From NCBI GenBank assembly GCA_039583875.1, contig CM077149.1:155462249-155526248 (forward strand): DNA of 64,000 bases, written 5' to 3'. The translations under genes were made by a program, and so were the position numbers. The stretch's first letter is position 1. The number at the start of each line of letters is the position of its first letter. Under the pieces are notes generated by a model. The model saw only the letters and a list, made by a program, of their open reading frames with translations. It searched no databases and was not told the origin of the DNA. This document shows, piece by piece, positions 33,581-45,315 of the stretch. The DNA is from Platanthera guangdongensis (lineage: Eukaryota; Streptophyta; Magnoliopsida; Asparagales; Orchidaceae).

Positions 33581-35990
33581 ATCACGGTAAATTTTTGGAC
33601 ATGTTTAAACAAATCCAAATTAATCTACCGTTTTGTGAAATAATCGCACAAATGCCGAAATACGCCAAGTACCTCAAGGATCTTTTATCCAATAAAAAGA
33701 AACTTGAGGATATCTCCACGGTTCAATTAAATGCGGAGTGTTCGGCAGTTTTACTTAATAAATTACCTAAGAAATTACCCGATCCGGGTAGTTTCTCCAT
33801 TCCATGTTTGTTTGGTGATTTATTAGTAAAACGTGCGTTAGCTGATCTAGGCGCCTCAATCAATTTAATGCCTTATTCTTTAGTTAAGAAGTTGAGATTA
33901 GGAGAACCTAAACCCACAAGAATGTGCATTCAATTGGCGGATCGGTCTGTCAAGCTCCCTATGGGGATCATAGAGGATGTGCTTGTCAAAGTTGACAAAT
34001 TTATCTTTCCGGTAGATTTCGTCATCTTTGACATCGAAGAGGACACCGAGGTCCCACTCATTCTCGGTCGCCCTTTTCTTGCCACCTCGCGCGCAATTAT
34101 AGACGTTAGTAATGGGAAACTTCTCCTTAGAGTCGGAGATGAAGAAGTTACCTTTACTATTGACACGTCTATGAAAAACTCGCTCTCAAATGACGACTCA
34201 TGTTATTATTTGGAGGCTTCTCTTGAAGAAGACTCTTTTCTTTTTTCTGAAAAATCTTTATCTTCTATTGATCATGAAGCCGATTTAGAACATTTAGATT
34301 TAATTGCTCATGAAAATAGTGATAATCTCTCGATCACGCACGCACCTATTTTTGAACTTTTAGACATTGGTAGTGATCGTTTGAAAACTTCTTATGATGA
34401 ACCTCCCGCGTTAGAACTAAAACAATTGCCTGATCATTTAGAGTATTTATTTTTAGCGGAGGATTCAAAACTTCCGGTTATTGTGTCGGCCTACTTAACC
34501 AATGAAGAAAAAATTAAATTATCTCATATTTTAAAACTTCATCGCCGCGCAATTGCGTGGAAGATCACAGATTTGAGAGGGATTAATCCCTCCTTTTGCA
34601 CCCATAAAATTTTTTTAGAAGAACACGCTCACAAAACTATTCAACCTCAACGCCGGCTAAATCCTAACATGAAGGAGGTAGTCAAGGCCGAGGTCATAAA
34701 ATTATTAGATGCGGGTATCATCTATCCAATTTCGGATAGCTCTTGGGTGAGCCCGGTCCAAGTGGTGCCCAAGAAAGGAGGGTTAACGGTAGTTCCTAAT
34801 GATAAAAACGAGTTAGTTCCCACTCGAACCGTTACCGGATGGCGGGTATGCATCGATTACCGTAAATTAAATGATGCAACCCGTAAGGATCATTTTCCTT
34901 TGCCGTTTATTGACCAAATACTTGAACGGCTATCCGGGCACTCATTTTACTGTTTTCTTGATGGTCTCTCGGGATATTTTCAAATCCCAATCGCACCCGA
35001 GGACCAAGAGAAAACAACCTTCACTTGTCCGTTTGGCACCTTCGCTTATCGAAGGATGCCTTTTGGTTTGTGCAACGCGCCGGCAACCTTCCAAAGGTGT
35101 ATGCTAGCGATCTTTGACGAATTAGTGGAGGATATCATGGAGGTGTTCATGGACGATTTCTCCGTTTTTGGAGATTCGTTTGATTTATGTTTAGCAAACC
35201 TTTCCCGTGTACTCCAAAGATGTGAGGACACGAATCTAGTTTTAAACTGGGAGAAGTGCCATTTTATGGTACGGGAGGGTTTGGTCTTAGGCCATAAAAT
35301 TTCTAGTAAGGGCATAGAGGTAGATAAAGCAAAAATTGAAACTATAGAAAAGCTACCTCCCCCTTCAAATGTTAAGGCCGTTCGTAGTTTTTTGGGGCAT
35401 GCCGGTTTCTATCGCCGGTTTATTAAAGATTTTTCTAAAATAACTAAGCCCCTAACCCACTTGTTAGAAAAAGACGCGCCGTTTATTTTTGACGAAAATT
35501 GTTTGCGTGTTTTTTCTCTTATTAAAGAAAAATTGATTAACGCTCCTATCATGATCGCTCCCAATTGGGAGCTTCCCTTTGAGATAATGTGCGACGCTAG
35601 TAGTTTTGCCGTTGGTGCGGTGTTAGGACAACGCATAAATAAAAACTTTCATCCTATCTATTATGCAAGCAAAACATTAACCGCCGCACAGGAAAATTAC
35701 ACGACCACCGAAAAAGAATTATTAGCCGTAATTTTCGCATTTGATAAATTCCGCTCATATCTCACTTTGTCTAAAATTATTGTTTTTACTGATCATTCGG
35801 CTTTGAGATATTTACTAGCAAAAACAGATGCAAAGCCGCGATTGATTAGGTGGATCTTACTACTCCAAGAATTTGATTTGGAGATTCGCGACAAGAGAGG
35901 AGCGGAGAACTTGGCGGCTGACCATCTTTCGCGGTTGGAGAACCCAAATTCGGGGAGCTCATGGAGGAGGACATTGACGACACTTTCCCC
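33571..35990 (+). pseudogene. Athila protease, reverse transcriptase and RNase H
   Basis: Open for over 800 codons. Protease active site ALADLGASINLMP lies near residue 90; LILGRPFLATSRAIID follows. Reverse transcriptase shows SSWVSPVQVVPKKGG, WRVCIDYRKLNDATRK, the catalytic VFMDDFSVFGDSF near residue 525 and GFYRRFIKDFSKI. RNase H shows CDASSFAVGAVLGQR, YTTTEKELLAVIFAFDKF and FTDHSALRYLLAK. After HLSRLENPN one missing base at about 35944-35948 moves integrase into the next frame. All catalytic residues I can check are present. It is classed as broken only because of the frameshifts on either side. Confidence 0.92.
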
Positions 35991-37322
35991 GAGGAGCGCC
36001 TTCTCGCCATTCATAAGGTAATCACCCTCCCCACTCCTTGGTTCGCCGATTTCGCAAATTATCTTGTTGCGAGACTCCTCCCGAATGATTTTTCTTATCA
36101 AGAAAAGAAGAAATTCTTTTCTGATTTGAAAAATTATTTTTGGGAGGATCCCTTCCTTTTTCGTGTTTGCGCGGATCAAGTAGTGCGGAGGTGTGTTTCT
36201 CATGAGGAAGGCGCACAAATTTTAAAGCATTGTCATGAAGGACCCGTCGGTGGGCACTATAAAGCTAATCAGACGGCTCGGAAGGTACTTGAAGCGGGCT
36301 TCTATTGGCCAAGCATCTTCAAGGATGCTCACGCCCATGTAAGTCGTTGTGAACAATGCCAACGCTCAGGTAATATTTCCCGCCGCGATGAAATGCCGTT
36401 AAATACATTTTTAGAAATAGAAGTTTTTGATTTATGGGGGATCGACTTTGTTGGACCGCTACCAACATCGCATGGAAATAAATATATATTGGTAGCGGTC
36501 GACTATGTGTCACGGTGGGCGGAAGCGCAAGCCTTCCCCACTAATGACGCCCGAGTCGTGACCCAATTTCTCAAAAAGCTATTTACACGATTTGGAGCAC
36601 CGCGGGCAATAGTTAGTGATAGGGGCACCCACTTTTGTAACGCACAATTCGCTAAGGTTTTGTCTAAATATGGCGTTACACATAGGTTAGCCACCCCCTA
36701 TCACCCTCAAACAAGTGGTCAGGTAGAAGTAGTTAACCGTGAAATCAAACGAATTTTAGAGAAAACGGTTTCTACTAGTAGGAAGGATTGGTCGGTCAAG
36801 CTTGATGATACTCTTTGGGCTTATCGGACCGCGTACAAGACCGCTATCGGTTGTACGCCGTACCGATTGGTCTATGGGAAAGCATGTCACTTACCGGTTG
36901 AGCTTGAGCACCGCGCCTTTTGGGCGCTTAAATTTTTAAATCTAGATGAAACTTTGTCCTCCGAGCTTCGGAAATTCCAAATTAACGAGCTCGATGAGTG
37001 GCGCTCCTTAGCCTATGAAAGTAATAAACTTTATAAGGAGCGCACAAAATTTTATCATGATAAAAAAATTAAGCACCCTAAAGATTTCAAACCGGGAGAC
37101 CAAGTTCTCCTTTATAATTCACGTCTCCGACTTTTTCCGGGCAAACTCAAGTCCCGATGGTCCGGCCCTTTTATTGTAAAAGAGGTATGGCCATATGGGA
37201 CAGTGCTTATCTCGCACCCGGAACAAGGCGAATTTAAAGTGAATGGGCACCGGTTGAAGATATTCCTCGCCGGTGATACTACTAATGAGTACCGGGAGGA
37301 AATTAACCTCCCGAACCCTTAA
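35961..37322 (+). pseudogene. Athila integrase, nearly intact
   Basis: Continues pol in a new frame. The zinc region [11 protein letters not shown] with CEQCQRSG is complete. The catalytic triad lies in [21 protein letters not shown] and [12 protein letters not shown]. The C-terminal region has [19 protein letters not shown] and [16 protein letters not shown], typical of Athila, and the reading ends at 37322. It has no ATG of its own at the join and depends on the upstream frame. Confidence 0.92.
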
Positions 37323-37627
37323 ACGAGTGCCCCGATTGGGTCGAGCTCAACGACCATAAACAAAGCGCTTGTGGGAGGCACCCCATGCTTATCTTTTCTT
37401 CTTATTTTTTTTTTAAAATTAAATTTTCGCAGGTTTGAAGGACATCTTTTTCGGCGTGACGATCGAAGGAGTTGAGCGTCAAGTCTACGCGTTTCTTCAA
37501 GTCGGTAACTTTTGTTTTATTATTGTTTAGTTGACCCTTAAAAAATTTTTTTATAAACAAAAACACAAAAAAAATCAAAAGAAGAAAACAAAAAAAAAAC
37601 AAAAACAAAGAAAAAAATTTTCTGCTC

Positions 37628-38275
37628 CGACACGCCTCTGTCACGGGCGTGACCTATGGGTCACGGGCGTGACCGGACGTGTTTAGTTCGTCGAGCGAAA
37701 CCCGAGAGTGGTTTCGTCGAGCGCAGCGCTCCGTTCGTCTTTCGGTCCTATCACGGGCGTGACCATCATTGGTCACGGGCGTGGCTAGCCCGAAATTTCG
37801 TTCGACGAAGAGAAGCTGGAAAACTTCTCTTCCTGCCCAGTCATGGCCGTGACAGTTAGTGTCACGCCCGTGACACTACCTAGTCACGGTCGTGACTAGC
37901 CCGAAAAAAAAAGAAAGAAAAAAAAATAAAAAAAAATTAATTCTCGTTTCAGATACACGCCCCAGGGTCACGGGCGTGACCCTGGGCCGTGTCGTCGAAT
38001 CCGAGGCGTGACCCCGGGTCAACGCCTCGGATTCCTTTTAGTTTTTTTTTATGAGACACGCCCATGGTCACAGGCGTGACCATGGGCGTGACCTTTGAAT
38101 CCAATGCCAGTGCATTGGATTCCTGCGCCGATCACGCCTTACACGCCCAGAGTCACGGGCGTGACTCTGGGGCGTGACCAGGGAATCCGAGGCAGGAGGC
38201 CTCGGATTCTCCTTTTTTTTGTCCCGTGCTTGTCACGCCCCTGTCACGGGCATGACAGGGGGGCGTGACCAACCT
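37628..38275. repeat. Hairpin-module cluster upstream of the second Athila ORF
   Basis: At least nine palindromes in about 650 bases. Examples: 37961-37986 (12-base perfect arms CCCAGGGTCACG around GG), 38057-38090 (15-base perfect arms CACGCCCATGGTCAC around AGGC), 38142-38176 (CACGCCCAGAGTCACG with one bulge) and 38232-38270. Between them are other hairpins with unrelated stems: 37997-38034 (GAATCCGAGGCGT), 38097-38122 (GAATCCAATGC around CAGT) and 38183-38209. The cluster ends 15 bases before the TATA box at 38285. Confidence 0.93.
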
Positions 38276-38284
38276 GAAAAACCC

Positions 38285-38293
38285 TATAAATAG
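38285..38293 (+). promoter_or_regulatory. TATA box for the second Athila ORF
   Basis: TATAAATAG lies about 100 bases upstream of the ATG at 38389 and directly after the hairpin cluster. It suggests a subgenomic promoter; transcription has not been seen, only inferred. Confidence 0.6.
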
Positions 38294-38388
38294 GGCTTTT
38301 CCCCCTCTTCTTCCTCCACACCATCCACCCTTCTCTTCTCCCTTTGCTAACCCGAATCATTCCTGCCTTCTTCTTCCCCTCTACCAAA

Positions 38389-39594
38389 ATGCCTCGCCAC
38401 CACCCTCGCTCCACCGCTTCCTCCTCCGAGCGCCCCGCGGATCCCGCCGCAGCGGAAGCCATGCTTCTTTTTCAAAACCAAACCCAGCAGGAGCGCAGCG
38501 AGCGCCTACGCGCCAAACCCCTTGGCGTGTTCCGCATTTTAGATTGGGCGATCCTCGCCACTTTTGGAGCTGCGGATTTGGTGCGGGGATTTCTGTCCAC
38601 CCCTGGATGGAGTTCTCTCTTCTCTATTTCCGAGCATGCCTTTCTTGAACTCACCGTTGAGTTCTTGGCTTCATTCGAGTTCCGCTGGGCGGCCGATGAC
38701 GACTTCATCATCTTTCGCCTAGGTGGGATGGTGCATCAGCTCACCATCCGCCAGCTCAATGTCGTCATGGGTTTTTGCTCGGAGGCTTTTTCCCAATCTC
38801 CCGCCTATCTCGATTTACTTACTGATTTCCCGACAGATTTCAACCTTCTCGCCTTTTGGGCGGAAATCAGTAGTGACACCGCCCCCTACACCCCAAAGAA
38901 ATCCAAAGGCAGCCAACTCATTTCTCCCGCCTTACGTATTCTCCACAACCTCCTTACCTTCACTATTTCTGGTCGCGGCGATAGCCACGGGGTGGTGACT
39001 CGGACAGACTTACTATATTTATATAGTATGTTTTACCGGGTCCCCCTCAACCTTGGTTATCTGCTCGCAATTTTCTTTCGGCACCAGGCCGAAAATGCGA
39101 GGTTGGGAGCAGTGCACGGCGGGAACTTCGTCACTTTCCTCGCGAAGCAGCTCGGTATTTGGGATGCTCTTCCACGTCTCAGCTGCGTCCAGACGCCGCA
39201 AGTTATCCAGTTCCAGACCCTTCAGGCCCTCGGCCTAGCGCGGCGACGTGATGGAGAGTTTGAGGCTATTCCCCCCGCAGTCGTTGGTGGAGATCTTGGC
39301 CTTGATTACGGTGCCGGTCCCAGTGGCACTATTCACTCTCCCCAGATTCCTCCACCACCGCAGGACCCTTCTTCCGAGCCCGGCCCTCAGAGCTATTGGG
39401 ATCGTCAGTTTGCGTCTCTTCACACACGCTTAGATACGATGCAGGCCGATTTTGATGCTCGATTTGTGAGTTTTGACACTCGATTCACCACGCTAGCGAC
39501 AAATCAAGCCTCCTCCATGGCACGTATTGAGCGTGAGTTTTCAGACCTCCGGACGCACTATCAGGAGCCGCGGCAGCATAGCGATGAGGATTAG
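38389..39594 (+). CDS. Athila ORF-1 family protein (envelope-position ORF)
   Basis: An uninterrupted 401-residue reading from the ATG at 38389 (MPRHHPRSTAS). Blocks such as ELTVEFLASFEFRW, FRLGGMVHQLTIRQLN and RTDLLYLYSMFYRVPLN fit the Athila ORF-1 family (Pfam ATHILA, from memory). An acidic, proline-rich C-terminal part ends in a probable coiled coil (repeated FDARF/FDTRF, then IEREFSDL). It sits after integrase, where the envelope-like gene lies in Athila. I see no signal peptide or membrane segment here, so an envelope role is not supported by the sequence. Function is unknown. It is the only intact protein of the element. Confidence 0.88.
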   Translation: MPRHHPRSTASSSERPADPAAAEAMLLFQNQTQQERSERLRAKPLGVFRILDWAILATFGAADLVRGFLSTPGWSSLFSISEHAFLELTVEFLASFEFRWAADDDFIIFRLGGMVHQLTIRQLNVVMGFCSEAFSQSPAYLDLLTDFPTDFNLLAFWAEISSDTAPYTPKKSKGSQLISPALRILHNLLTFTISGRGDSHGVVTRTDLLYLYSMFYRVPLNLGYLLAIFFRHQAENARLGAVHGGNFVTFLAKQLGIWDALPRLSCVQTPQVIQFQTLQALGLARRRDGEFEAIPPAVVGGDLGLDYGAGPSGTIHSPQIPPPPQDPSSEPGPQSYWDRQFASLHTRLDTMQADFDARFVSFDTRFTTLATNQASSMARIEREFSDLRTHYQEPRQHSDED

Positions 39595-39599
39595 CCGGC

Positions 39600-41271
39600 T
39601 TTCTTTGGGTTGTAGACCACCCTATTGTATCTTTTCTTTTATCATTTTCTTTTCCTTTGTCATGTATCTTTTATTTTGCGTACAATAAAAAAATCTGTTT
39701 TGCTTCAGCTTTATCTTCCAGGTACTTTTTGGTGCTGCATGACCCGCTTCAGGGAAGTCTCCTATCTTTTCTCTTTATTTATTTCTTTTTCATTGGGGAC
39801 AATGTCTTGTTTAAGTATGGGGGGATATTTCTCAAAGCAAAACATATAAATATTATTCTAATTTTCAAAAAAAAAAAGGGATTTTATTTCTTTTGTGCAA
39901 TTTTGTTTTTGCTTATTTTACAAAAATACAAAAAAAAAAAATTTTTAAAAAAAAAAAAAAATTTTTTTACTTTCAAAATTAGGGAGATCTTTATTTCTCT
40001 ATTTACTCACATGCGAAATTCTAGGTATTCAACTTTTACATAAGTTTAGAAAATTTTTGATGCTTTAAATTGAATTTTGAATTTTGTAGTAGAACTGTTG
40101 GCCATGCTGTGTTTCTAGTTAAGTGCACATGTTAGTAGAATTTGAGTAGAATTAAATATTCAGCATACAATTAGATTTTTCTTTTTCTGAATGCGTAGAA
40201 ATAGTTTATTTTACTTCTACTTGGAAACCGACAAAATCTAAAAATATTTTAGGAGAGTGTGTAGAAGTTTACTAGAGAGATATTTCGCGGATCAAGAAAG
40301 AGGTATTCTTTCTCGATGTCTAGAACTTGCCCTCTAGCTATTCTCAAGACTTTGCATAGGTTAAACTCATTAGTATGAAAAGGATTTAGGCATTTCTTTT
40401 GGCAAGTTTGAGTCTTTGCACCCGTACCTAACGTTTTACCCTTGCTAAGCCAATTTGAGCATATTCCCTTCCTTTTGTTATAGCTCCACCAACACTTTAC
40501 CAAAGCCTAAAAAGCATCCTAATTACACACCTAAAACCGAGCTTGAAATTATAGATAAAACCAGTTTATGTGTGATTAGGAGTCATTTTATTTTGGTGGC
40601 TTTTGAAAAAAAATACACAAGAGTTGTTCTATTTTTCACTTCTCCTTTAAAAAAAAACCAAAAAAAAAAACAAAAAAAAAGAAAAAAAAACAAAAAAAAA
40701 AGAAAAAAAGAGGAAGTTGAAAAAATATTCAACATATTGAAAAAAAAAAAACAAAAGGAATTGGCGAAGTTTTTCAATTTATTTTGTGCAAGCTCTCTTT
40801 AGGTTTTGGTGTGTCTACCCATCGCATTTATCTTTGTTTTTCCAAACCAAAAACCTAAGCCTACATTCCAACCTACTTAAGTCCTACTGATTTGTGCTTA
40901 TAAGTTAACCTAGTGCCGTGGCGAGAGTGTGAAAGGGCAAGCCTATGGCCATCGACATTGATGGATTTCTTTGGAGGGTATCCCGATCTTCGATTTGTGC
41001 AATGTTATCTTAGCAAACACGCTACTTTCTCCCTAAACATGATTCGAAGATTTATCGTATTTCCATCTTTGAAGTAAAAATAATAAGTGGAAAACACATT
41101 TTAGAAAATTAAAAAACTAATTTGTATGCTGAGTAGGTTCTTCTACAATAATTACTACAAGCATAGGCATAAGACTTCGCATTCTACTCCTTATATTCAA
41201 TTTTCATTTTTAGCGTTAAAATTTTTCTACTCTACATGTGAAGTTGTTTGCTCGGGACGAGCAAACGAGTA
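39600..41271. other. Noncoding 3' region of Athila, A/T homopolymer rich
   Basis: Contains long A runs (e.g. 40649-40700 and 39910-39960) and no credible gene. The lysine-rich reading at 40455-40802 is an artefact of the A runs. Such noncoding stretches before the 3' LTR are usual in Athila elements. Confidence 0.7.
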
Positions 41272-41285
41272 AGTATGGGGGTATT
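41272..41285 (+). promoter_or_regulatory. polypurine tract of Athila
   Basis: AGTATGGGGGTATT directly before the 3' LTR. Confidence 0.75.
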
Positions 41286-42973
41286 TGATAACTCTAATTT
41301 TGTCCATGTTTTTATGTTATTTTTATTTAATAATTAATTAGTTTTTAATTATATTTTGTAATTTTATTATTGAATTTTTCTAATTTCTTATTTCAGGGCA
41401 ATCTGGGCTGCAAACTTCAATTTGGAGTCTATAGGGTTGACCAGGAGACAAAACTGGGCAAAAGCAATAATTTTTCAAAAGACACGCCATAGTCACGGGC
41501 ATGACCGACATGGTCACGGGCGTGACCGACATGGTCACGGGCGTGACATCCTGGCGAGAACCCGGCTCGTGGAAGGAGCTACCTGCCACGTCAATTAAAA
41601 TTACACGCCTTAAGGTCACGGGCGTGACCATCATTACACGGGCGTGTACTCCAGGCGTGACATCCAGTGCTCTGCCCTGACTTCCAGTCAACGGCAGTTT
41701 CAATTTGCAACAAGTCACGGGCGTGACACATTTGGCACGGGCGTGACATACCCCGTGACAGCCCGGCGTGCCGACTTAATGCTGCAGTTTCAGTCGCTGG
41801 GAGTTTTCTCAAGACACGCCCATGGTCACGGGCGTGACCAGGGGCGTGACCATTCCAACAACGGCCGGAGTTATTCCCGCCGTTTCTGCTTCCCGCCGTT
41901 CTTCTACAACCGTCAAGACACGCCCTAGGTCACGGGCGTGACCTAGGGGCGTGACCCGCAAATTAACGACTTTTGGCGGTTTCGCGCCAACGTTCAGAAG
42001 ACTTCAAGACGACGGTTCCGAGACCGACACGCCCTAGGTCACGGGCGTGACCTAGGGGCGTGACCACCCAGCAACTTTTTCTATAAATTCCAGACAGCTT
42101 CAGATGGCCGAGGAGGAGATTTTTGGGAGCTTAGTTCTGTTCTATTTACGTTTTTCCTGCATTTTCAATTCCTAGTGTAATCTTTATTTTTCAAGTCTTT
42201 TCTTAAATCATGTCTTTCTTTATGCTTTCATGTAATACTCTCATCATGATGAGTAGCTAATTTCCCAATTAGCACTTGATCATGATGAACTTTGGAATGG
42301 AATAAAATTCTTATTTTTGTCTCAATTTAGCAAACATTCTATTTTCTAAACTTTGATTTATCTTTGATTTAAATTTTCTTCGAATTCATAAGTTGCAAAT
42401 TATGTTTATTCGAGCTTAGATTCGTATCCTAGATTTACCGAGAGGTTGTGGATACGAGTAGATCACTCAAGGATAAAGAGAATTTCTTGCACCCCTCGAG
42501 AGAGGAACGCAAAATTCTTCCGCCTTGGAGTCAACTCCATTAGTGAGGTTCACCGCCTAAAGCAAGCTTAGGTCTTTCGACTGGCCGAGAGGTCTTAATC
42601 GATCTACCTAAGGTTAGTCGAGTGCGTATTCTCGAGAGAGGCGCTTCGTAACTTTGGAACCTCCGCGGTCGAAGTTAATAATTTAGATGCTTGTGCTCTT
42701 TAATTTCGTGGATTTTATTCTAGCCCAAAGTGATTCTAGATCAAGTGCTAGCCTTTTATTCATCGAATTTCTCCTCTTCATTTAACGTTCGTTTTCGTTT
42801 TCCGCAAAACCAATTTTCCGATCGATAAAATAATAGTTCGTCCTTGTGAGTACAAATACTCAACGGTCCCCGAGTTTAAATACGATATTTCATATACTAA
42901 ATTTCGATAGGTGCACTTGCCTAGTTGAGAGTTTAGTTTGGATCATTTTTCAAAACTTATAAAATCCACATCA
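41286..42973 (+). repeat. 3' LTR of Athila element
   Basis: Same ends as the 5' LTR. It differs by three instead of four 21-bp units, an extra CGTTTT near 42790 and about a dozen single substitutions by eye. Confidence 0.96.
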
Positions 42974-44239
42974 ACACTTCTCCTCTCGGTCTTAGGATGC
43001 ATGTATTTAGCATCATTTCTTTTCTAGTTTTGGGCACCAAACCCTCAAATGAGAGGGGTTTTGGGTCGTCAAGGTTCAAAAGGAACCTCCGGGTCGATTG
43101 AGTCCGTCCCCGACATGATTTGCATTATAGATCCGCTCTGATAGTGGATTAGACATGGTGGGTGAAGTCGTAGTCGCGACCGTTAGTCCGACTCGGTGAT
43201 GTTGCATACGAACTTTAGGGATTCGTAGAGATTCCGTTGTGGCAAGATGTCGTTTGTGATGTGATGGTGTTTTCCCCTTTTTCTCGAATGAGTACGTGTA
43301 GTCGGAACCGGACAAGATTAGCTCCTCATGGTGATAGATGGTTTCCTTGGTGGATAAGGTTAGCTCTGCATGAGTTGGAGATGGTTTCCTTGGTGCGCGG
43401 GAACGCTGCAGTACAAATGAGGGACTAGGGTGTAATTGTCTTGGTTTGTGATGTGCCAAGGCGTGGCTATGTCTCCGTGGTCGGTTGGCTATCCCGTGAT
43501 GTTCACGTCATGTGTGGAGAGTGTCCCGGCGAGACTAGTCCCCTTCTGTGAGACTAACGAGAATGTCAAGCATGGGGCAAGCCCGGGCAATGAGGCCATG
43601 AGCGGGTGGGGTCCGGCAAGGCTTCTTAGAATCGGTCAGTTGTGTGTTTGTTGGAATCCTGACATGAGACGTCAGAGCTTGTAGGCAAGCCCGGGTTTAA
43701 GACCTTGAGCGGGTGGGGCCTTTGCAAGAGTTCCATGTGGCGGCCGGTGTGCCGTTAGGGGAAATGGTGTGACCCCTTTGTTTGCGGCTTTATGCCAATG
43801 GGGAATCGATGAGTACCCATATGATGTGATGATGTGCTAGATGCATACGAGATAGGTTGCCTTGGGTGAAACCCGGGTTGTTGCATACATGATTGCATAA
43901 GTAGGCCCTTTTATTATATGCTCAACCAGTAGAGAACATGTATGATGTGTGTGACATCCAAGCCTGTTTCTGTAGTTGCTTTTCTTGCTTATGATTATTG
44001 CATACAAAGTGCTAACTTGCAGGTTGGAGGGGTACCCCGGGGTCCGTTAGGGGCGGCCGGGAGGAGATGTGTTGTTACACAGTTTGAGGTCAGCCTTTGA
44101 TGACCCACGTTACTAATAAATTTTACAGGGCAAGGATCGCATGCAGGAGCTAGCTCGCCGGCCAGAAAGGCCTAAGCCTCATGAAGTGCTTTTCTCTTTT
44201 GTAGTTCTACTTATATGATGTTGTGTGTGTGAGATTCAT

Positions 44240-45125
44240 TGTTGAAACCAGAATCCGGTCTCCTGTGGAGTTCGCCCTTTGGGGAAGGGGTGGTCTCGCG
44301 CCTACTTCGCTCCTGCAAGAAAAATGACAAAGAAGGCGAGGTGAAACAGACTCAAGGGCTCGGCGGGGAGGTCCCACCACAAACCCGGAAGATCTCTCAG
44401 CGCTTCCCCTCCTTAGCCAGAAGCCGAGCTGAGATACCCTCACAAAGCACTTGAAATCAGGAGCAGGGAGGCACTCAAAGCATGCCTTCTGAGGTACCCC
44501 TTGGGTCTTATTTATAGTTTTTGGAATCTGAACTGCCAATAACCAAAAGAACTGACCTGAAAATACCAAAAAGCCCCTGGTTGAGTCTGCCAACAGCCAA
44601 ACTCCGCTGTCCTGAATAGCTATGCGCAGTCCAACCTGGTCTGCCAACAGCGTGGCTCCGCCGTTCTGAGAGGCTATTCGCACCCCCTGGGGAGTCAGCT
44701 CGCCTCCAATCCCCCTCCGCGGGAGGCGGGCATGACCTGGCTCCAGCGGTCCGCCTATTCTTCCTGGGCGAGCGCGAGCCGGACCGCCGCGACCTGCCTG
44801 TCTTCTGCCGGGGCGGTCAGGCGACCAGGTCGCGTGTAGGGGCTGGCTGGCGGCCATCGCGACCCCCCGATCAGCTCGCTAGTCGCGGGTTGCTGAGCCC
44901 ATCCGCTTGTCCTGGTGCGACGAAGGGCACCCCCCGCTTTGGTCGGCGATTCTCTGCGCGAGCGGGAGAGTAGGGGGGCTGTCTCGCCCGGCTCGCTCGC
45001 CTGAAATGAGCGGGAGCGGGCCAGCCCCCCTGCCGTATGTCTGCTTGCTGCTTGGGTGCGGGTCACGGGGCTAGATCCGCTCGACCTCCCTGGCGGGACC
45101 CGCTCGACGAACACGGGGTTGTACA
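44240..45125 (-). repeat. 3' LTR of Tat element
   Basis: In plus-strand view TGTTGAAACCAG to GGGGTTGTACA, 886 bp. A minus-strand TATA box (CTATAAATAAG) lies at about 44506-44516. Contains the conserved CAAACCCGGAAGATCT block. Confidence 0.96.
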
Positions 45126-45142
45126 CAATCCCCGCTCTTTTT
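45126..45142 (-). promoter_or_regulatory. polypurine tract of Tat element
   Basis: On the minus strand AAAAAGAGCGGGGATTG directly precedes the 3' LTR. Confidence 0.7.
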
Positions 45143-45242
45143 GAGCTTGATATAAGCTCGGAAAGAATCATCCAACCCGCGTGTTCGGCGAGTACTGTGC
45201 TGAGCTAGCAGGAAATCTTCTGGTGGGGCCCCACTGTTCGGC

Positions 45243-45250
45243 TATAAATA
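45243..45250 (+). promoter_or_regulatory. TATA box of antisense gene A
   Basis: TATAAATA 66 bases upstream of the ATG at 45316, opposite in direction to gag-pol. Confidence 0.6.
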
Positions 45251-45315
45251 TACCGCTGAGCCCAGGGGGGCTCCCTAGACCCCCTCATTTTTCTTGAACA
45301 GACTGCAGTTTCTCG

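Larger units (their letters stand above)
30155..42973 (+). mobile_element. Athila-type Ty3/gypsy element, full length
   Basis: LTRs 30155-31856 and 41286-42973 are flanked by acact (30150-30154 and 42974-42978). A tRNA-Asp primer site follows the first and a purine tract precedes the second. It encodes gag, protease, reverse transcriptase, RNase H and integrase, then a separate ORF of the Athila ORF-1 family in the envelope position. The LTRs differ by only about a dozen substitutions and a few indels by eye, making it the youngest large element here. Gag-pol is interrupted only by three single-base frameshifts. Confidence 0.97.

Noticed and set aside
40455..40802. Lysine-rich reading
   Set aside because: Translation of A-rich homopolymer tracts in the Athila 3' region.
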